Positions 1 to 9,153 of a stretch of DNA of 64,000 bases are shown one piece after another. The DNA comes from Chitinophaga skermanii (GTDB lineage: Bacteria > Bacteroidota > Bacteroidia > Chitinophagales > Chitinophagaceae): positions 186,001 through 250,000 of the forward strand of contig NZ_QLLL01000003.1 in the NCBI RefSeq assembly GCF_003259335.1, given 5' to 3'. Position 1 is the stretch's first letter. Each line of letters begins with the position of its first letter. Made by a program: the position numbers and the translations under genes. Below the pieces are notes generated by a model, which ran no database searches, was not told the DNA's origin, and worked only from the letters and a program-made list of their open reading frames with translations.

Positions 1-1
1 A

Positions 2-502
2 GGCGATGAACCATTCGGTAGCACTATCTACGATCGAAAAGATATTTACAGCAGCATGATCGAAAAGATGAAAGAGTCCGACAACGCCTTCTTGAAAAAA
101 TGGGGTGGCCGGGCTTCTAATGTTGCCGATGCATACAGCTTCTCGCAAGACCCGAAAGGCTTCTTAAAGGAATATGCGAAATCTATTGTAACGAAACAGT
201 TCCCAGAGCTTACCTCTTGGAGCTCGCGCATTACAAGGTTCTTTCCATCGGCACAGGGATATGCCGACAACTTGGAATTCATTATCAACAACGGCGATAA
301 TGTTACCAAACTCGCCACGTACAACCTCGATATGTTCTTCAACGAAAGCTATTCCGATGAAGAAAAATCGGCCCGCATGGAGGAAGCTTTCCGTCAATAC
401 GAAGTAACGTTCGTACAAAACTTACCCGTAGTAGGGAAGCTGGCAAAGAAAATTTACACTTTAAAAAACTGGTATGACAACCTTCAAAATAATAATCGCT
501 AG
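2..502 (+). CDS. C-terminal part of an unrecognised protein (cut by window start)
   Basis: The reading frame is open from base 2, so the real start lies before the window and only the last 166 residues are visible. I do not recognise the family. The visible part is hydrophilic and mostly helical in composition, with many Lys, Glu and aromatic residues, and has no membrane segment. The stop overlaps the start of the next gene (ATG at 474) by 29 bases, which suggests translational coupling and a shared operon with the secreted protein that follows. The function is unknown. An internal ATG at 56 exists but has no special support as a start. Confidence 0.6.
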   Translation, partial: GDEPFGSTIYDRKDIYSSMIEKMKESDNAFLKKWGGRASNVADAYSFSQDPKGFLKEYAKSIVTKQFPELTSWSSRITRFFPSAQGYADNLEFIINNGDNVTKLATYNLDMFFNESYSDEEKSARMEEAFRQYEVTFVQNLPVVGKLAKKIYTLKNWYDNLQNNNR

Positions 503-1274
503 CCTGCTTTGTTTGTGCTTACTAAACACGCAAGCCCAAACAAAAATTACCGCCACGGCGATGCCCATCCCGAAGGAAGTACTGAAAGAGAAGAACTGGA
601 TCACAGGTTTTACCCTGTTGCCGCATGCTGTGCCTTGTGTAGCCTTGAACAACGGGGTGTTTATTAGTGGGCTCGATGAATGGCTGGTGCCACCTGTGTT
701 TACAGGGTTGCATTCGTTAAGTTATAGTCATGCCGATTCTAGTATCGCCTTATTGTCGGGCAGTAAAACTCGGTCGTACCTCAGTAAGCTCAGTATTGCT
801 ACGGGCGACCTTAGCTTGGTTGACAGCTTAGACGGCCGTTTCTTCAAAGTGTACGATTTTTCAACGAACTATTGGTTGTTAAGCGGGGAGGAGAATGGTG
901 TGTTTGGTTTATGGTCGTACAGTAAAAGCGCGGGATATTCGAGTCCTGTGTTTCAATCTAAATATCCCATTACAGCCTTTACACGCGGGCAAAGCGGCGA
1001 TATGTACATAGGAGGTGGCGGCATGGTGTTGCATTTAGATGCGAACTACAAAACGAAAGATACCTATGCCCTTAACCTCGAAATCGATGGCTTAGCAGAA
1101 ACGGAAGACGGGCACTTGCTGGTGTCTACGAGTGGAGGCGTATTAATGCGTGATCGCCCGTCGGGGAAAATGATCGTGATGCTCGATCAAATCCATGGCA
1201 ATATAGAAGTATATGGAAAAGCCGTGTACATCCTGGATGCAGAGCACGAGCAAGTCATCAAGTTCAAATTATAA
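474..1274 (+). CDS. Secreted beta-propeller-like protein of unknown function
   Basis: The protein has 266 residues. The N-terminus is a clear signal peptide: a short charged start, a hydrophobic core at about residues 5-18, then a small-residue and Gln-rich cleavage region near residue 21. The mature part is a series of short beta-strand-like segments rich in Gly, Ser, Tyr and Leu with recurring hydrophobic-Gly-Asp turns, as in NHL or WD-type propellers, though I cannot assign a family. It overlaps the preceding gene by 29 bases and is followed after 45 bases by the TPR protein, so the three probably form an operon. Likely location is periplasm or cell surface. The propeller assignment is inference from the residue pattern. 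Confidence 0.6.
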   Translation: MTTFKIIIASLLCLCLLNTQAQTKITATAMPIPKEVLKEKNWITGFTLLPHAVPCVALNNGVFISGLDEWLVPPVFTGLHSLSYSHADSSIALLSGSKTRSYLSKLSIATGDLSLVDSLDGRFFKVYDFSTNYWLLSGEENGVFGLWSYSKSAGYSSPVFQSKYPITAFTRGQSGDMYIGGGGMVLHLDANYKTKDTYALNLEIDGLAETEDGHLLVSTSGGVLMRDRPSGKMIVMLDQIHGNIEVYGKAVYILDAEHEQVIKFKL

Positions 1275-1319
1275 CATCCATTCCATACGAACATACATTT
1301 CCAAGGTTAAAACTAGATT

Positions 1320-4160
1320 ATGAAGAAAAGATTGCTACTACTGCTATGCCTACCCATCAGTTTGGCGGCGCAAGAGAAAGTAACTATCAAAGACGCGGCA
1401 GAGATCGGGTACAAGGCCGAGCTCATGGTGAACGAGTTCAAAGATTTAATGAACGTTATCACCAATACGGAAACTGATTTAAAGGAAACGAAAGACATGA
1501 TCTTCAATTCCCATTCCGGTGCCCGGAACCGTATATTTTTAAGTTCGACAGTCATCGTAGAAGATGATATTGATCCTAATCACCACGGTAGTGAAAATGC
1601 GAAGGAGAATAGTATTGAGAAATACTTGAACGATTTGGATTTGCTGTACAAGAAAAGCGATACCTCGTCGATTGCCTTCACCAACATGCGGGTATCCAAC
1701 TTGAAAATGGCGGATTACTTGTATTTAAAGGTGTATTTCACCGCGCAATTCTCGAATAAAAACAATGCGATTGATGCGCCGTATGTTGCCAACAACCGTA
1801 TGGCAGAGGTACGCGTTGATAAAGAAAATAATAAATGGAGCTTGCACATTGTGCGGATTGGGTTTTATTCGCCTAACGACACTGCAAATGATGTAAAGAA
1901 TGATATTGCTTTGGCCATGGAAGAAGGAGGGCAAGCAGTAGCAACAAACAATACCGCCGGTGGCGAAGCTACCGCTACTACCACCGTTTCCTTTGCAGAA
2001 GAATTGAAAGAGAAGGAGCGGGCAAAGCAAATTCAAGCGTACAATGCTGAATTACAAGCATACAATAAACTCATCGAAAAAGGTGACCAGGATTTGAGCA
2101 AAACGGATTATGCCAATGCCCTCAAAGCATTTAGCGAAGCCGCGGAATTAAAGCCCTATGAGTTATACCCCAAAATCAAGCTCAACCAAATTCGTAAGCT
2201 GATCGACCAAGTATCGGTAACGAATGAAGAGTTGTTCAAACAATTCGTAGAGAAAGCAAAACTGGCAGAAATGAATCGCCAGTACGAAGCAGCGAAGGAA
2301 TACTATACGAATGCGCTTGCCAAGAAACCCACAGAAGCAAGCAACTTGGAAGAACGCATCCGCCTCGTTACGGCAAAACTCCGTATAGTAACCGAGTTAG
2401 AAGAAAAATACAACGCGGGATTGTACAAAGAAGCACAACGGGATTATGATCGCGTTATTAAAAAAGACGATAAAAACTCCGATTACTTCCTCGGGCGCGC
2501 TAAATGTTACGATAAACTCAACGAATATAAAAGCGCCGTAAAAGATTACAGTAAATCTATCGACCTCGATAACAACAACCTGCAAGCCATTCGCTTGCGT
2601 GCCGATTTATATGCCCGGAATAAAGAATACTTCAAAGCACTAACCGATTACCGTATTTATACTACCATCGATAAAAGCGATCCAGGTATTTATATCCGCG
2701 TGGCAGAATTGCACATCATCACCAATACACCCAAAGCAGCATTGGAAGATTATGACAAAGCCATTGCTGTAAACCCGTATTATACGGATGCCTACCACAA
2801 AAAGGGCCTATTACAATTCAACCTCGGCGATTATAAAGACGCGATTGAACAATATACCACCGTACTTAAAATTGATAGTACCCAAGCACCTAGCTATTAC
2901 CACCGCGGTTTAGCACACGAAAAATTGAATGATATCAATGCTACGGGGCAAGATTTTGCCAAAGCACGGTACTTTAAAGTAGATAGCGCGGCTATTAAAG
3001 ATATGGCCGCCATGGCAGCTAGGTATTACGAGGTGGGAGTGCAAAACTTCACCACGAAGCAATACGATAAAGCGCTCGAAAAATTCAATCAAACAATTAT
3101 CATCGACCCACAACCCGCTTTGTATCATTATTACCGTGGCGAAGCTTATTTAGCCTTGCAATCGTACGATAAAGCTATTGAGAACTTCACAGAAGCCTTA
3201 GCGCATCAATCTACGTATTACGAAGCAAGTTACAAACGTGCATGGGCCTATATCTATAAAGCGGAACACGCTACGGCCGTGAAAGATTTGGAAGACGCTA
3301 TCAAAGCCAATAGTACAATTGCCATCACCTACAAAACAAAAGGCGATGCGCACTTAATCTTGCAACAGTACGAACCTGCGGCCGCAAGCTATACACAATG
3401 TTTAACCACCGCGAAAACAAGTAAAACCACGCTCGACGATAAAGTGCTGGCCGACTTATACAACAATATGGGTAAATCCTATTTCGCCTTGGGGAACTTC
3501 GAAACCGCGCTCAGTAATTTCAAAGAATCGCTGAAAAAGGACAAGCTTTTTGCAGAAGCCTATTTCAACCGTGGACATAGTTACTTGAAACTGGCGCAAC
3601 TCAGTGATGCGGAAAGCGACATCAATAAATCCCTAGAAATCAATGCCGCCAATTGTACTTGGCATTATACCTTGGGCGATGTGTACCGATTGAGAAATCA
3701 ACCCGAAAAAGCCATCAATGCGTATACCAATGCCTTGAAAAAAGATTCCACGAAGTTGGTTACCAACAATGCACATTATTACCGTGCAGTGAACCATGCC
3801 GCTTTAGCGAATTACAAAGAAGCATTAGCGGATTATTTAGCCGTAGAAAACGCATCTGCAGCAGATAGTTTCAGCACTTTCCGCGAGGAAATTGGTACGG
3901 CTTACTTACAAACCGGCGACGCCGATAATGCCATTAAATGTTTTGAAATGGTGCTGAGCGGGGATGCCACCAATGCACAAATGCAATATAACATGGCCGT
4001 AGCCTTGTTACAAAAAAGCAATACAGATCAATCGTTGACCTGGTTTGAAAAAGCATTCGCTTCGGGTAAATTGAAATATTCGGCTGTGCGTAAGGATAAA
4101 TTGATTGCTGGAATTAAAGATGATAAACGTTTTAAAGCACTGGTTAAGAAGTACTTCTAA
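1320..4160 (+). CDS. Secreted TPR-repeat protein
   Basis: The protein has 946 residues. A signal peptide covers about residues 1-18 (MKKRLLLLLCLPISLAAQ). Residues ~20-190 form a non-repetitive N-terminal region that I do not recognise. From ~250 to the C-terminus there is an array of degenerate tetratricopeptide repeats of about 34 residues, seen as recurring patterns such as Y-x-x-A-x-x-x-Y-x-x-A-L and A-x-x-x-x-G-x-A-x-x-x-L. TPR arrays mediate protein-protein contacts, so this is probably a periplasmic scaffold. It appears to be the last gene of an operon with the two genes before it, and a strong hairpin terminator follows 31 bases after the stop. Confidence 0.85.
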   Translation: MKKRLLLLLCLPISLAAQEKVTIKDAAEIGYKAELMVNEFKDLMNVITNTETDLKETKDMIFNSHSGARNRIFLSSTVIVEDDIDPNHHGSENAKENSIEKYLNDLDLLYKKSDTSSIAFTNMRVSNLKMADYLYLKVYFTAQFSNKNNAIDAPYVANNRMAEVRVDKENNKWSLHIVRIGFYSPNDTANDVKNDIALAMEEGGQAVATNNTAGGEATATTTVSFAEELKEKERAKQIQAYNAELQAYNKLIEKGDQDLSKTDYANALKAFSEAAELKPYELYPKIKLNQIRKLIDQVSVTNEELFKQFVEKAKLAEMNRQYEAAKEYYTNALAKKPTEASNLEERIRLVTAKLRIVTELEEKYNAGLYKEAQRDYDRVIKKDDKNSDYFLGRAKCYDKLNEYKSAVKDYSKSIDLDNNNLQAIRLRADLYARNKEYFKALTDYRIYTTIDKSDPGIYIRVAELHIITNTPKAALEDYDKAIAVNPYYTDAYHKKGLLQFNLGDYKDAIEQYTTVLKIDSTQAPSYYHRGLAHEKLNDINATGQDFAKARYFKVDSAAIKDMAAMAARYYEVGVQNFTTKQYDKALEKFNQTIIIDPQPALYHYYRGEAYLALQSYDKAIENFTEALAHQSTYYEASYKRAWAYIYKAEHATAVKDLEDAIKANSTIAITYKTKGDAHLILQQYEPAAASYTQCLTTAKTSKTTLDDKVLADLYNNMGKSYFALGNFETALSNFKESLKKDKLFAEAYFNRGHSYLKLAQLSDAESDINKSLEINAANCTWHYTLGDVYRLRNQPEKAINAYTNALKKDSTKLVTNNAHYYRAVNHAALANYKEALADYLAVENASAADSFSTFREEIGTAYLQTGDADNAIKCFEMVLSGDATNAQMQYNMAVALLQKSNTDQSLTWFEKAFASGKLKYSAVRKDKLIAGIKDDKRFKALVKKYF

Positions 4161-4191
4161 AACGTTGATTACAGTAGTTTTTAGGAAGATG

Positions 4192-4218
4192 GGGACTGCC
4201 GCTAGGTGGTCCCTTTTT
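4192..4218 (+). terminator. Rho-independent terminator after the TPR gene
   Basis: A 9-bp stem (GGGACTGCC pairing with GGTGGTCCC, two G-T pairs) with loop GCTA is followed by six Ts. Confidence 0.8.
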
Positions 4219-4359
4219 TATAACTGGAACGTTTTCTATTACTTAATGGGCAGTATGGCAACTATGAAAAAAAAAGGAAGTGCGCCTGCAGCGTCATAAA
4301 TTTTTGTAAGTGATTGAAATAATATGTTTTATGTGTAGGGTGAAGCGCAATTATAATAT

Positions 4360-4414
4360 CTCCTAATGTTAGTCTAATGTTCTCCTAATGTTCTTCCAAT
4401 GTTTTCCCAATGTA
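4360..4414. repeat. Five tandem 11-bp repeats (CTCCTAATGTT family)
   Basis: Five consecutive units of exactly 11 bases, starting at 4360, 4371, 4382, 4393 and 4404, follow the consensus CTCCTAATGTT. Units 1 and 3 are identical and the others differ at one to four positions. The AATGT core is present in every unit. The period is not a multiple of three and no reading frame uses it. Confidence 0.85.
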
Positions 4415-4546
4415 CTAGATATATTCCCCCTATATACAGGATATAGGTACAATATCCCGAATAAGTGCTTCCATCACTATAGCGGGCTTTTTTATGTTAT
4501 AAACGTCATTTTCCATTCTTTACACGCAAGCAAGCCCATTTTAGTG

Positions 4547-4554
4547 TAATTTTG
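4547..4554 (+). promoter_or_regulatory. Candidate Bacteroidota -7 box for the dus gene
   Basis: TAATTTTG matches the TAnnTTTG -7 consensus exactly. It overlaps the first possible TTG start (4552), so if it is used the real start must be further downstream, in agreement with TTG at 4573. A good -33 TTG is not visible at the right distance. Confidence 0.35.
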
Positions 4555-4572
4555 CCCCCTAAAATTTTCGTA

Positions 4573-5610
4573 TTGGTACAGATCGACAAAATATCGTTGC
4601 CCGACTTCCCCTTATTGCTGGCTCCTATGGAGGATGTAAGTGATCCGCCATTCCGTGCCATTTGTAAAGAAAATGGAGCTGATTTGATGTACACGGAGTT
4701 TATTTCCAGTGAAGGTCTTATCCGCGATGCCATCAACTGCCGTAGGAAGCTCGATATCTTCGAATATGAACGCCCAGTGGGTATTCAAATATTCGGGGGC
4801 GACGAGGATAGTCTTGCCATGGCGTCGAAAATTGTAGAAGTAACCAACCCCGATTTACTGGATATCAACTTCGGTTGCCCTGTTAAAAAGGTAGCCGGTG
4901 CCGGTGCCGGGGCAGGTGTGTTGAAAGATATTGATTTAATGGTACGCCTAACCGCTGCCTGTGTGAAAGCCACGAACCTCCCTGTTACCGTTAAAACCCG
5001 CCTTGGTTGGGACGAAGATTCTAAAAATATCGAAGAAGTAGCCGAACGTTTACAAGACGTTGGGATTAAAGCATTGGCTATTCACGGTAGAACGCGCAGC
5101 CAAATGTATAAAGGCGAAGCCGATTGGACTTTGATTGGCAAGGTGAAGAACAACCCGCGCATCAAGATACCTATTTTCGGGAACGGGGATATCGATAGCC
5201 CGCAAAAAGCCTTGGAGTATAAGAACCGTTACGGGGTAGATGGAGTAATGATTGGTCGTGCTGCTATTGGTTACCCATGGATTTTCCGTGAAATCAAGCA
5301 TTTTGTACAAACGGGCGAAGTTTTACCCGGGCCTACGGTAGCAGAGCGTGTAGCTGTATGTAAGCAGCATTTACACGGTGCTATTAAATGGCAAAACCAG
5401 CGTGTTGGGATCAACGAAATGCGTGGCCGTTATGCGAATTATTTGAAAGGATTACCCAATATTAAAGAGTTTAAAAGCCGCCTCGTAAGATTAAACGAAG
5501 TGGAAGAAGTAGAGGAAGTACTGGATGAAATATTTCGTACTTACCAAGGTTTCGAGATCGAGCATACACCTATTGAATTGATTGATTATCATCAGAATTG
5601 CCCATTGTAA
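4573..5610 (+). CDS. dus: tRNA-dihydrouridine synthase (DusB-like)
   Basis: This is an FMN-dependent enzyme that reduces uridine to dihydrouridine in the D-loop of tRNA, using NADPH, in the cytoplasm. Visible signatures are the N-terminal FMN-barrel motif LLAPMEDVSDPPFR, the catalytic-cysteine motif INFGCPVKKV (Cys about residue 102), the substrate and FMN lysine region VTVKTRLGWD, HGRTR, and the phosphate-binding GNGDI and GVDGVMIGRAAIG. The length of 345 residues is normal. I prefer the TTG at 4573: related proteins begin M-V-x-I-x-x-I-x-L-P-D-F, and a -7-like box overlaps the earlier TTG at 4552. After KKV the protein reads AGAGAGAG, where a Lys or Arg is common in relatives. The gene is monocistronic and closed by a terminator. 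Confidence 0.93.
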   Translation: MVQIDKISLPDFPLLLAPMEDVSDPPFRAICKENGADLMYTEFISSEGLIRDAINCRRKLDIFEYERPVGIQIFGGDEDSLAMASKIVEVTNPDLLDINFGCPVKKVAGAGAGAGVLKDIDLMVRLTAACVKATNLPVTVKTRLGWDEDSKNIEEVAERLQDVGIKALAIHGRTRSQMYKGEADWTLIGKVKNNPRIKIPIFGNGDIDSPQKALEYKNRYGVDGVMIGRAAIGYPWIFREIKHFVQTGEVLPGPTVAERVAVCKQHLHGAIKWQNQRVGINEMRGRYANYLKGLPNIKEFKSRLVRLNEVEEVEEVLDEIFRTYQGFEIEHTPIELIDYHQNCPL

Positions 5611-5651
5611 GCCAGGTTTTAATCGAACCTGTACTTATAATTAAATATGAA

Positions 5652-5685
5652 GGCCGTTGCTACTTAGTAGCGACGGCCTTTTTGT
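5652..5685 (+). terminator. Rho-independent terminator after dus
   Basis: A 12-bp stem (GGCCGTTGCTAC pairing with GTAGCGACGGCC) with a TTA loop is followed by TTTTTG. Confidence 0.85.
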
Positions 5686-5799
5686 TTTATTTCTGAACAT
5701 TATGTGACCGTTTTCGAACACATACTGTCTAATGATAATATCAAATCACTTGATTTATAAATGATATTTTTTAGGCATTTGTTTTGGAGCCGGGAAGAT

Positions 5800-8169
5800 A
5801 TGCTGATAAATTACTTCAAAATAGCGCTACGTAACCTTGTAAAGGGGAAGATGTTTTCGGTGATTAACATCCTGGGTTTAATGATCGGGATGGCCGGGGC
5901 ATTGATCATACTTTTATGGATTTACAACGAGCTGTCGTACGATCGTTTCCATGCTAACCAGGCTCGTTTATACGAGGTGTATGGTGAGAACAAGGTAGAT
6001 GGTAATCTTTCCACGATAACGGCATCGGGGGAGAACGTGGGGCCGGCTATGGAGCAGGAGGTACCCGGCGTTGAAATTACTGCTCGCTATGCAGAAGTAA
6101 GCAGCATTTTATTATCTGTAGGTGAGAAGGGTTTTACGAATGTGAATGGTAGTTTTGTTGATCCTGGCTTCTTATCGATGTTTAGTTTCCCTGCTATCAT
6201 GGGAGGACTAGAACCGTTGAAGGATAGTCGCAATATTGTGGTAACGGCTACATTGGCAAAGAAACTCTTTGGTAATACAAACGCTGTTGGGAAGCACATC
6301 AAGCTTAACCAGTCAGATATCTTCACCGTATCGGCCGTATTGAACGATCCACCGGTAAACACCCGTTTTCAATTCGAATACTTGTTACCATGGACCTACT
6401 TACAGCAACTTGGCTGGAGTAATAATTCGTGGTTGTCGAATAACGTTAGCACCTTTGTATTATTAAAACCCAATGTGCCGGCATCCGAAGTAGATGCACG
6501 CATTAAAGATCTCACACAACGCCATGCCAACAGGGCAGATGTATGGACGCATTTCCTATATCCTTTAAAAAAGTGGCATCTCTATACCAAGTTCGAAAAT
6601 GGGCAGCCCAGTGGTGGGCGCATCGAAACAGTACGTTTGTTTGCTATCATTGCCGGGTTTATCCTGTTCATTGCATGCATCAACTTTATGAACCTCAGTA
6701 CAGCTAGTAGCGATAAACGGGCGAAAGAAGTGGGGGTTCGAAAAGTAGTAGGCGCAGGTAGGGAATATTTGATTGGTCAATTCATCATAGAATCAACCGT
6801 TACGGCAACCATTGCAGGTGCTTTGGCATTAATACTAGCGCAATTTGTACTCCCGGCTTTCAACAACCTAGTAGGCGTACAATTAAGCATTCCGCTGGAT
6901 AATCTTTGGTTTTATATCTTTTTCATAGCCTTTACCTTGTTTACAGGTGTATTGGCAGGAAGTTACCCAGCCTTCTATTTAGCGTCATTCAAACCCATTT
7001 CTATCTTCCAAAAAAGGTTTAAGAATGCCCGTACGATGTTTTCACCGCGGAAGATTTTGGTGGTTACACAATTTACATTTGCCGTGGTGCTGATCATTGC
7101 TACGATTGTTGTAAGAAATCAAATCAATTTCGCCCAACAACGCGAATTAGGGTATGCGAAGAACGATTTGATTTACGTGCCTTTTAAAGGCGAAATTGGA
7201 CAAAAGTACGCGTTATTGAAACAACGATTACTGAGCAGTGGTATTGCTACCGCCGTTTCTAAAAACGCTTATGGTATTACGGAAGATTTCAGTAAAACAT
7301 GGGGCTTACGTTGGTTTTCTGCCACGCCACAAGATACCAATATGGCCATCTCTACATACAGTACAGAAGCCGACATGGTTACTACCACGGGTATGAAGTT
7401 AATAGCTGGTCGTGATATTAACATTAACCTTCACCCATCCGACAGTTTAGCGGTAATGCTGAATGAAACAGCTGCCGCTGTGATGGGATTTGAACAACCA
7501 ATTGGTGCAGAGATACTTTCTTACGATCGTACGAAACATTACAAAGTAGTAGGGGTGGTAAAAGATTATATCCAAGGTTCGCCTTATAGTAAAGTACCAC
7601 CCGTAGTAGTGTTTGGACCTAGTGCTAATTTTGGTGCTATGCATATCCGTTTCAACCCCGATCAAAGTACGGCTACTAACTTGGCTAAAACAGCAGCCAT
7701 TTTTAGTGAAGTGAACCCCGACTATCCATTCGAATTCCAATTTGTTGACCAAGCGTATGCGCGGAGGTTTTATAGCGAACAGCATACACAAACCTTAGCT
7801 GCCATCTTCGCGGGCTTATCGATCTTTATTTCTTGTTTAGGCTTGTTTGGTTTGTCGGCTTTCGTAGCGGCTAGCCGTGTGAAGGAAATTGGTGTACGGA
7901 AAGTATTAGGGGCTTCGGAGATGAATATTGCAAAACTGTTGTCGCTAGATTTTGTGAAACTCGTATTCATTGCCATCTTAGTGGCAACGCCCATTGCTTG
8001 GTTTGCCATGCATCGCTGGTTAAGCGATTATCAATATAAAGTACACATCAACTGGACTGTTTTCTTCTTCGCGGGTTTATTCGCCTTGTTAATTGCATTG
8101 GTAACAGTGAGTTTTCAAGCTATTAAAGCAGCATGGGCCAACCCCATTCAGAATTTGCGGAAAGATTAA
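5800..8169 (+). CDS. ABC transporter permease, FtsX/MacB type, with two permease modules
   Basis: The protein has 789 residues and carries two copies of the MacB-periplasmic plus FtsX arrangement typical of Bacteroidota permeases. Transmembrane segments are visible at about residues 20-42, 277-297, 325-347, 365-392 and 413-433, then near 670-690, 720-740 and 755-775. The motif K-E-[IV]-G-V-R-K-V-[VL]-G-A occurs twice (EVGVRKVVGAG and EIGVRKVLGAS), just after the first helix of each FtsX module, as is usual for this family. Such proteins act in the inner membrane with a separate ATPase in efflux or mechanotransmission, but no ATPase gene is adjacent. An in-frame ATG at 5761 adds 13 residues; I prefer 5800 because relatives begin with the M-L-x-N-Y-F-K-I-A-x-R-N sequence seen here. 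Confidence 0.88.
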   Translation: MLINYFKIALRNLVKGKMFSVINILGLMIGMAGALIILLWIYNELSYDRFHANQARLYEVYGENKVDGNLSTITASGENVGPAMEQEVPGVEITARYAEVSSILLSVGEKGFTNVNGSFVDPGFLSMFSFPAIMGGLEPLKDSRNIVVTATLAKKLFGNTNAVGKHIKLNQSDIFTVSAVLNDPPVNTRFQFEYLLPWTYLQQLGWSNNSWLSNNVSTFVLLKPNVPASEVDARIKDLTQRHANRADVWTHFLYPLKKWHLYTKFENGQPSGGRIETVRLFAIIAGFILFIACINFMNLSTASSDKRAKEVGVRKVVGAGREYLIGQFIIESTVTATIAGALALILAQFVLPAFNNLVGVQLSIPLDNLWFYIFFIAFTLFTGVLAGSYPAFYLASFKPISIFQKRFKNARTMFSPRKILVVTQFTFAVVLIIATIVVRNQINFAQQRELGYAKNDLIYVPFKGEIGQKYALLKQRLLSSGIATAVSKNAYGITEDFSKTWGLRWFSATPQDTNMAISTYSTEADMVTTTGMKLIAGRDININLHPSDSLAVMLNETAAAVMGFEQPIGAEILSYDRTKHYKVVGVVKDYIQGSPYSKVPPVVVFGPSANFGAMHIRFNPDQSTATNLAKTAAIFSEVNPDYPFEFQFVDQAYARRFYSEQHTQTLAAIFAGLSIFISCLGLFGLSAFVAASRVKEIGVRKVLGASEMNIAKLLSLDFVKLVFIAILVATPIAWFAMHRWLSDYQYKVHINWTVFFFAGLFALLIALVTVSFQAIKAAWANPIQNLRKD

Positions 8170-8189
8170 TGATCAAGATATATAGGTAT

Positions 8190-8240
8190 GAATACCGTAC
8201 TCCTGTGATACTTAGCCCGGGAGTATGGTATTCTTCTTTT
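8190..8240. terminator. Bidirectional terminator between the permease and AraC genes
   Basis: A stem of about 14 bp (GAATACCGTACTCC pairing with GGAGTATGGTATTC, one mismatch) is followed on the plus strand by a T-rich run. It lies between convergent genes and can serve both. Confidence 0.7.
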
Positions 8241-9075
8241 ATGCCAATGCTTTCGTTAAAGCCTGCCTGTATTTCAACGGTGTAATACCCGTATGTTTTC
8301 TAAATAACTTCCCAAAGCTGTCTGCCCCATGGAATCCCGTCATTGCCGCTACTTCCTGTACTGGCTTGGTGGTATGTCTTAATACCCGTTGCGCTTCCAT
8401 CACTAACTTTTCTTTGATCAACGATGTAGGCGATTTGCCTAATTTATTGGCGACTAATTTCGATAGCGATTTCACATTCAAACCAAGCGCAGCTGCGTAT
8501 TGGCCGGGTGTGTGCCATTCTAAATAATGGGTATCGATCAATTGGTGTAAACGCTCAATAGCTGGGTGTACAGTATGCACCGGTTGCATTTGCTTAGCAC
8601 GGATAAGCAGCAACAGCAGGAATTTAAAATGCTCTAAGCTGAGGTGCATTTTTTGCGTTTCATCTAGTAGCCGAAGGTCGTCGCGGAGGTGTTGAAAATA
8701 TTCATCGACTGTTCCTACAGAAACCTGTGGCAATTGCAACAAAGGTTTATCGTAGATATTATTGAAGAGCGTTCCATTGCATGGATAGGTATCTACATGA
8801 TCGTCGATACAAAAGAAATCTTGGTGAAAGTAAATAGCTTGCCCTGTACAGCGTGGTTGTAACATGATTTCATGCGCTTGGTAAGGCGAGAAAAACAAGA
8901 ATGCAGGCGCAGTAACGTGGTATTCGCTGAATTGGGTAAAACAACGACATTGCCCCGTTTTAATATAAATAATGGCCGACATGGCTTGCCTCGTCCAATG
9001 CACAGCATCCGATACCCGGTGTAAGTGTAAAATAGGGAAGTGCCTTTCGGGATGAAAGAGAAAGAGTGACTGCAT
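8239..9075 (-). CDS. AraC-family transcriptional regulator
   Basis: The protein has 278 residues. The N-terminal ~160 residues resemble a cupin-like sensor domain (…YIKTGQC… and SPYQAHEI patterns). The C-terminal ~100 residues hold the two helix-turn-helix motifs of the AraC/XylS family: a first helix pair near QYAAALGLNVKSLSKLV and a second near VQEVAAMTGFHGADSFGKLF, followed by the family ending G-I-T-P-x-x-Y-R. It binds DNA as a one-component regulator. Its start at 9075 faces the thioesterase gene starting at 9154, with an imperfect palindrome between them at 9101-9120, so it may control that gene or itself. The ligand is unknown. Confidence 0.9.
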   Translation of the reverse strand: MQSLFLFHPERHFPILHLHRVSDAVHWTRQAMSAIIYIKTGQCRCFTQFSEYHVTAPAFLFFSPYQAHEIMLQPRCTGQAIYFHQDFFCIDDHVDTYPCNGTLFNNIYDKPLLQLPQVSVGTVDEYFQHLRDDLRLLDETQKMHLSLEHFKFLLLLLIRAKQMQPVHTVHPAIERLHQLIDTHYLEWHTPGQYAAALGLNVKSLSKLVANKLGKSPTSLIKEKLVMEAQRVLRHTTKPVQEVAAMTGFHGADSFGKLFRKHTGITPLKYRQALTKALA

Positions 9076-9100
9076 GGTCTACATAGCGTTATGCTTGTAT

Positions 9101-9120
9101 ATACGCAAATGATTGCATAT
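9101..9120. promoter_or_regulatory. Palindrome between divergent AraC and thioesterase genes
   Basis: ATACGCAA and TTGCATAT are inverted with one mismatch around a central ATGA. The position between divergent starts fits an operator, but no direct evidence ties it to a regulator. Confidence 0.4.
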
Positions 9121-9153
9121 TGGTTGAGCAAGAAGATTGATTATATTTATTCT

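Larger units (their letters stand above)
4161..4572. other. Intergenic region with terminator and 11-bp repeat array
   Basis: This gap of about 410 bases holds the terminator at 4192-4218, an array of 11-bp repeats at 4360-4414, and a 7-bp-arm hairpin (CCTATAT/ATATAGG) near 4429-4447. A -7-like box lies at 4547-4554, just before the dihydrouridine synthase gene. I see no coding sequence in it. Confidence 0.6.
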
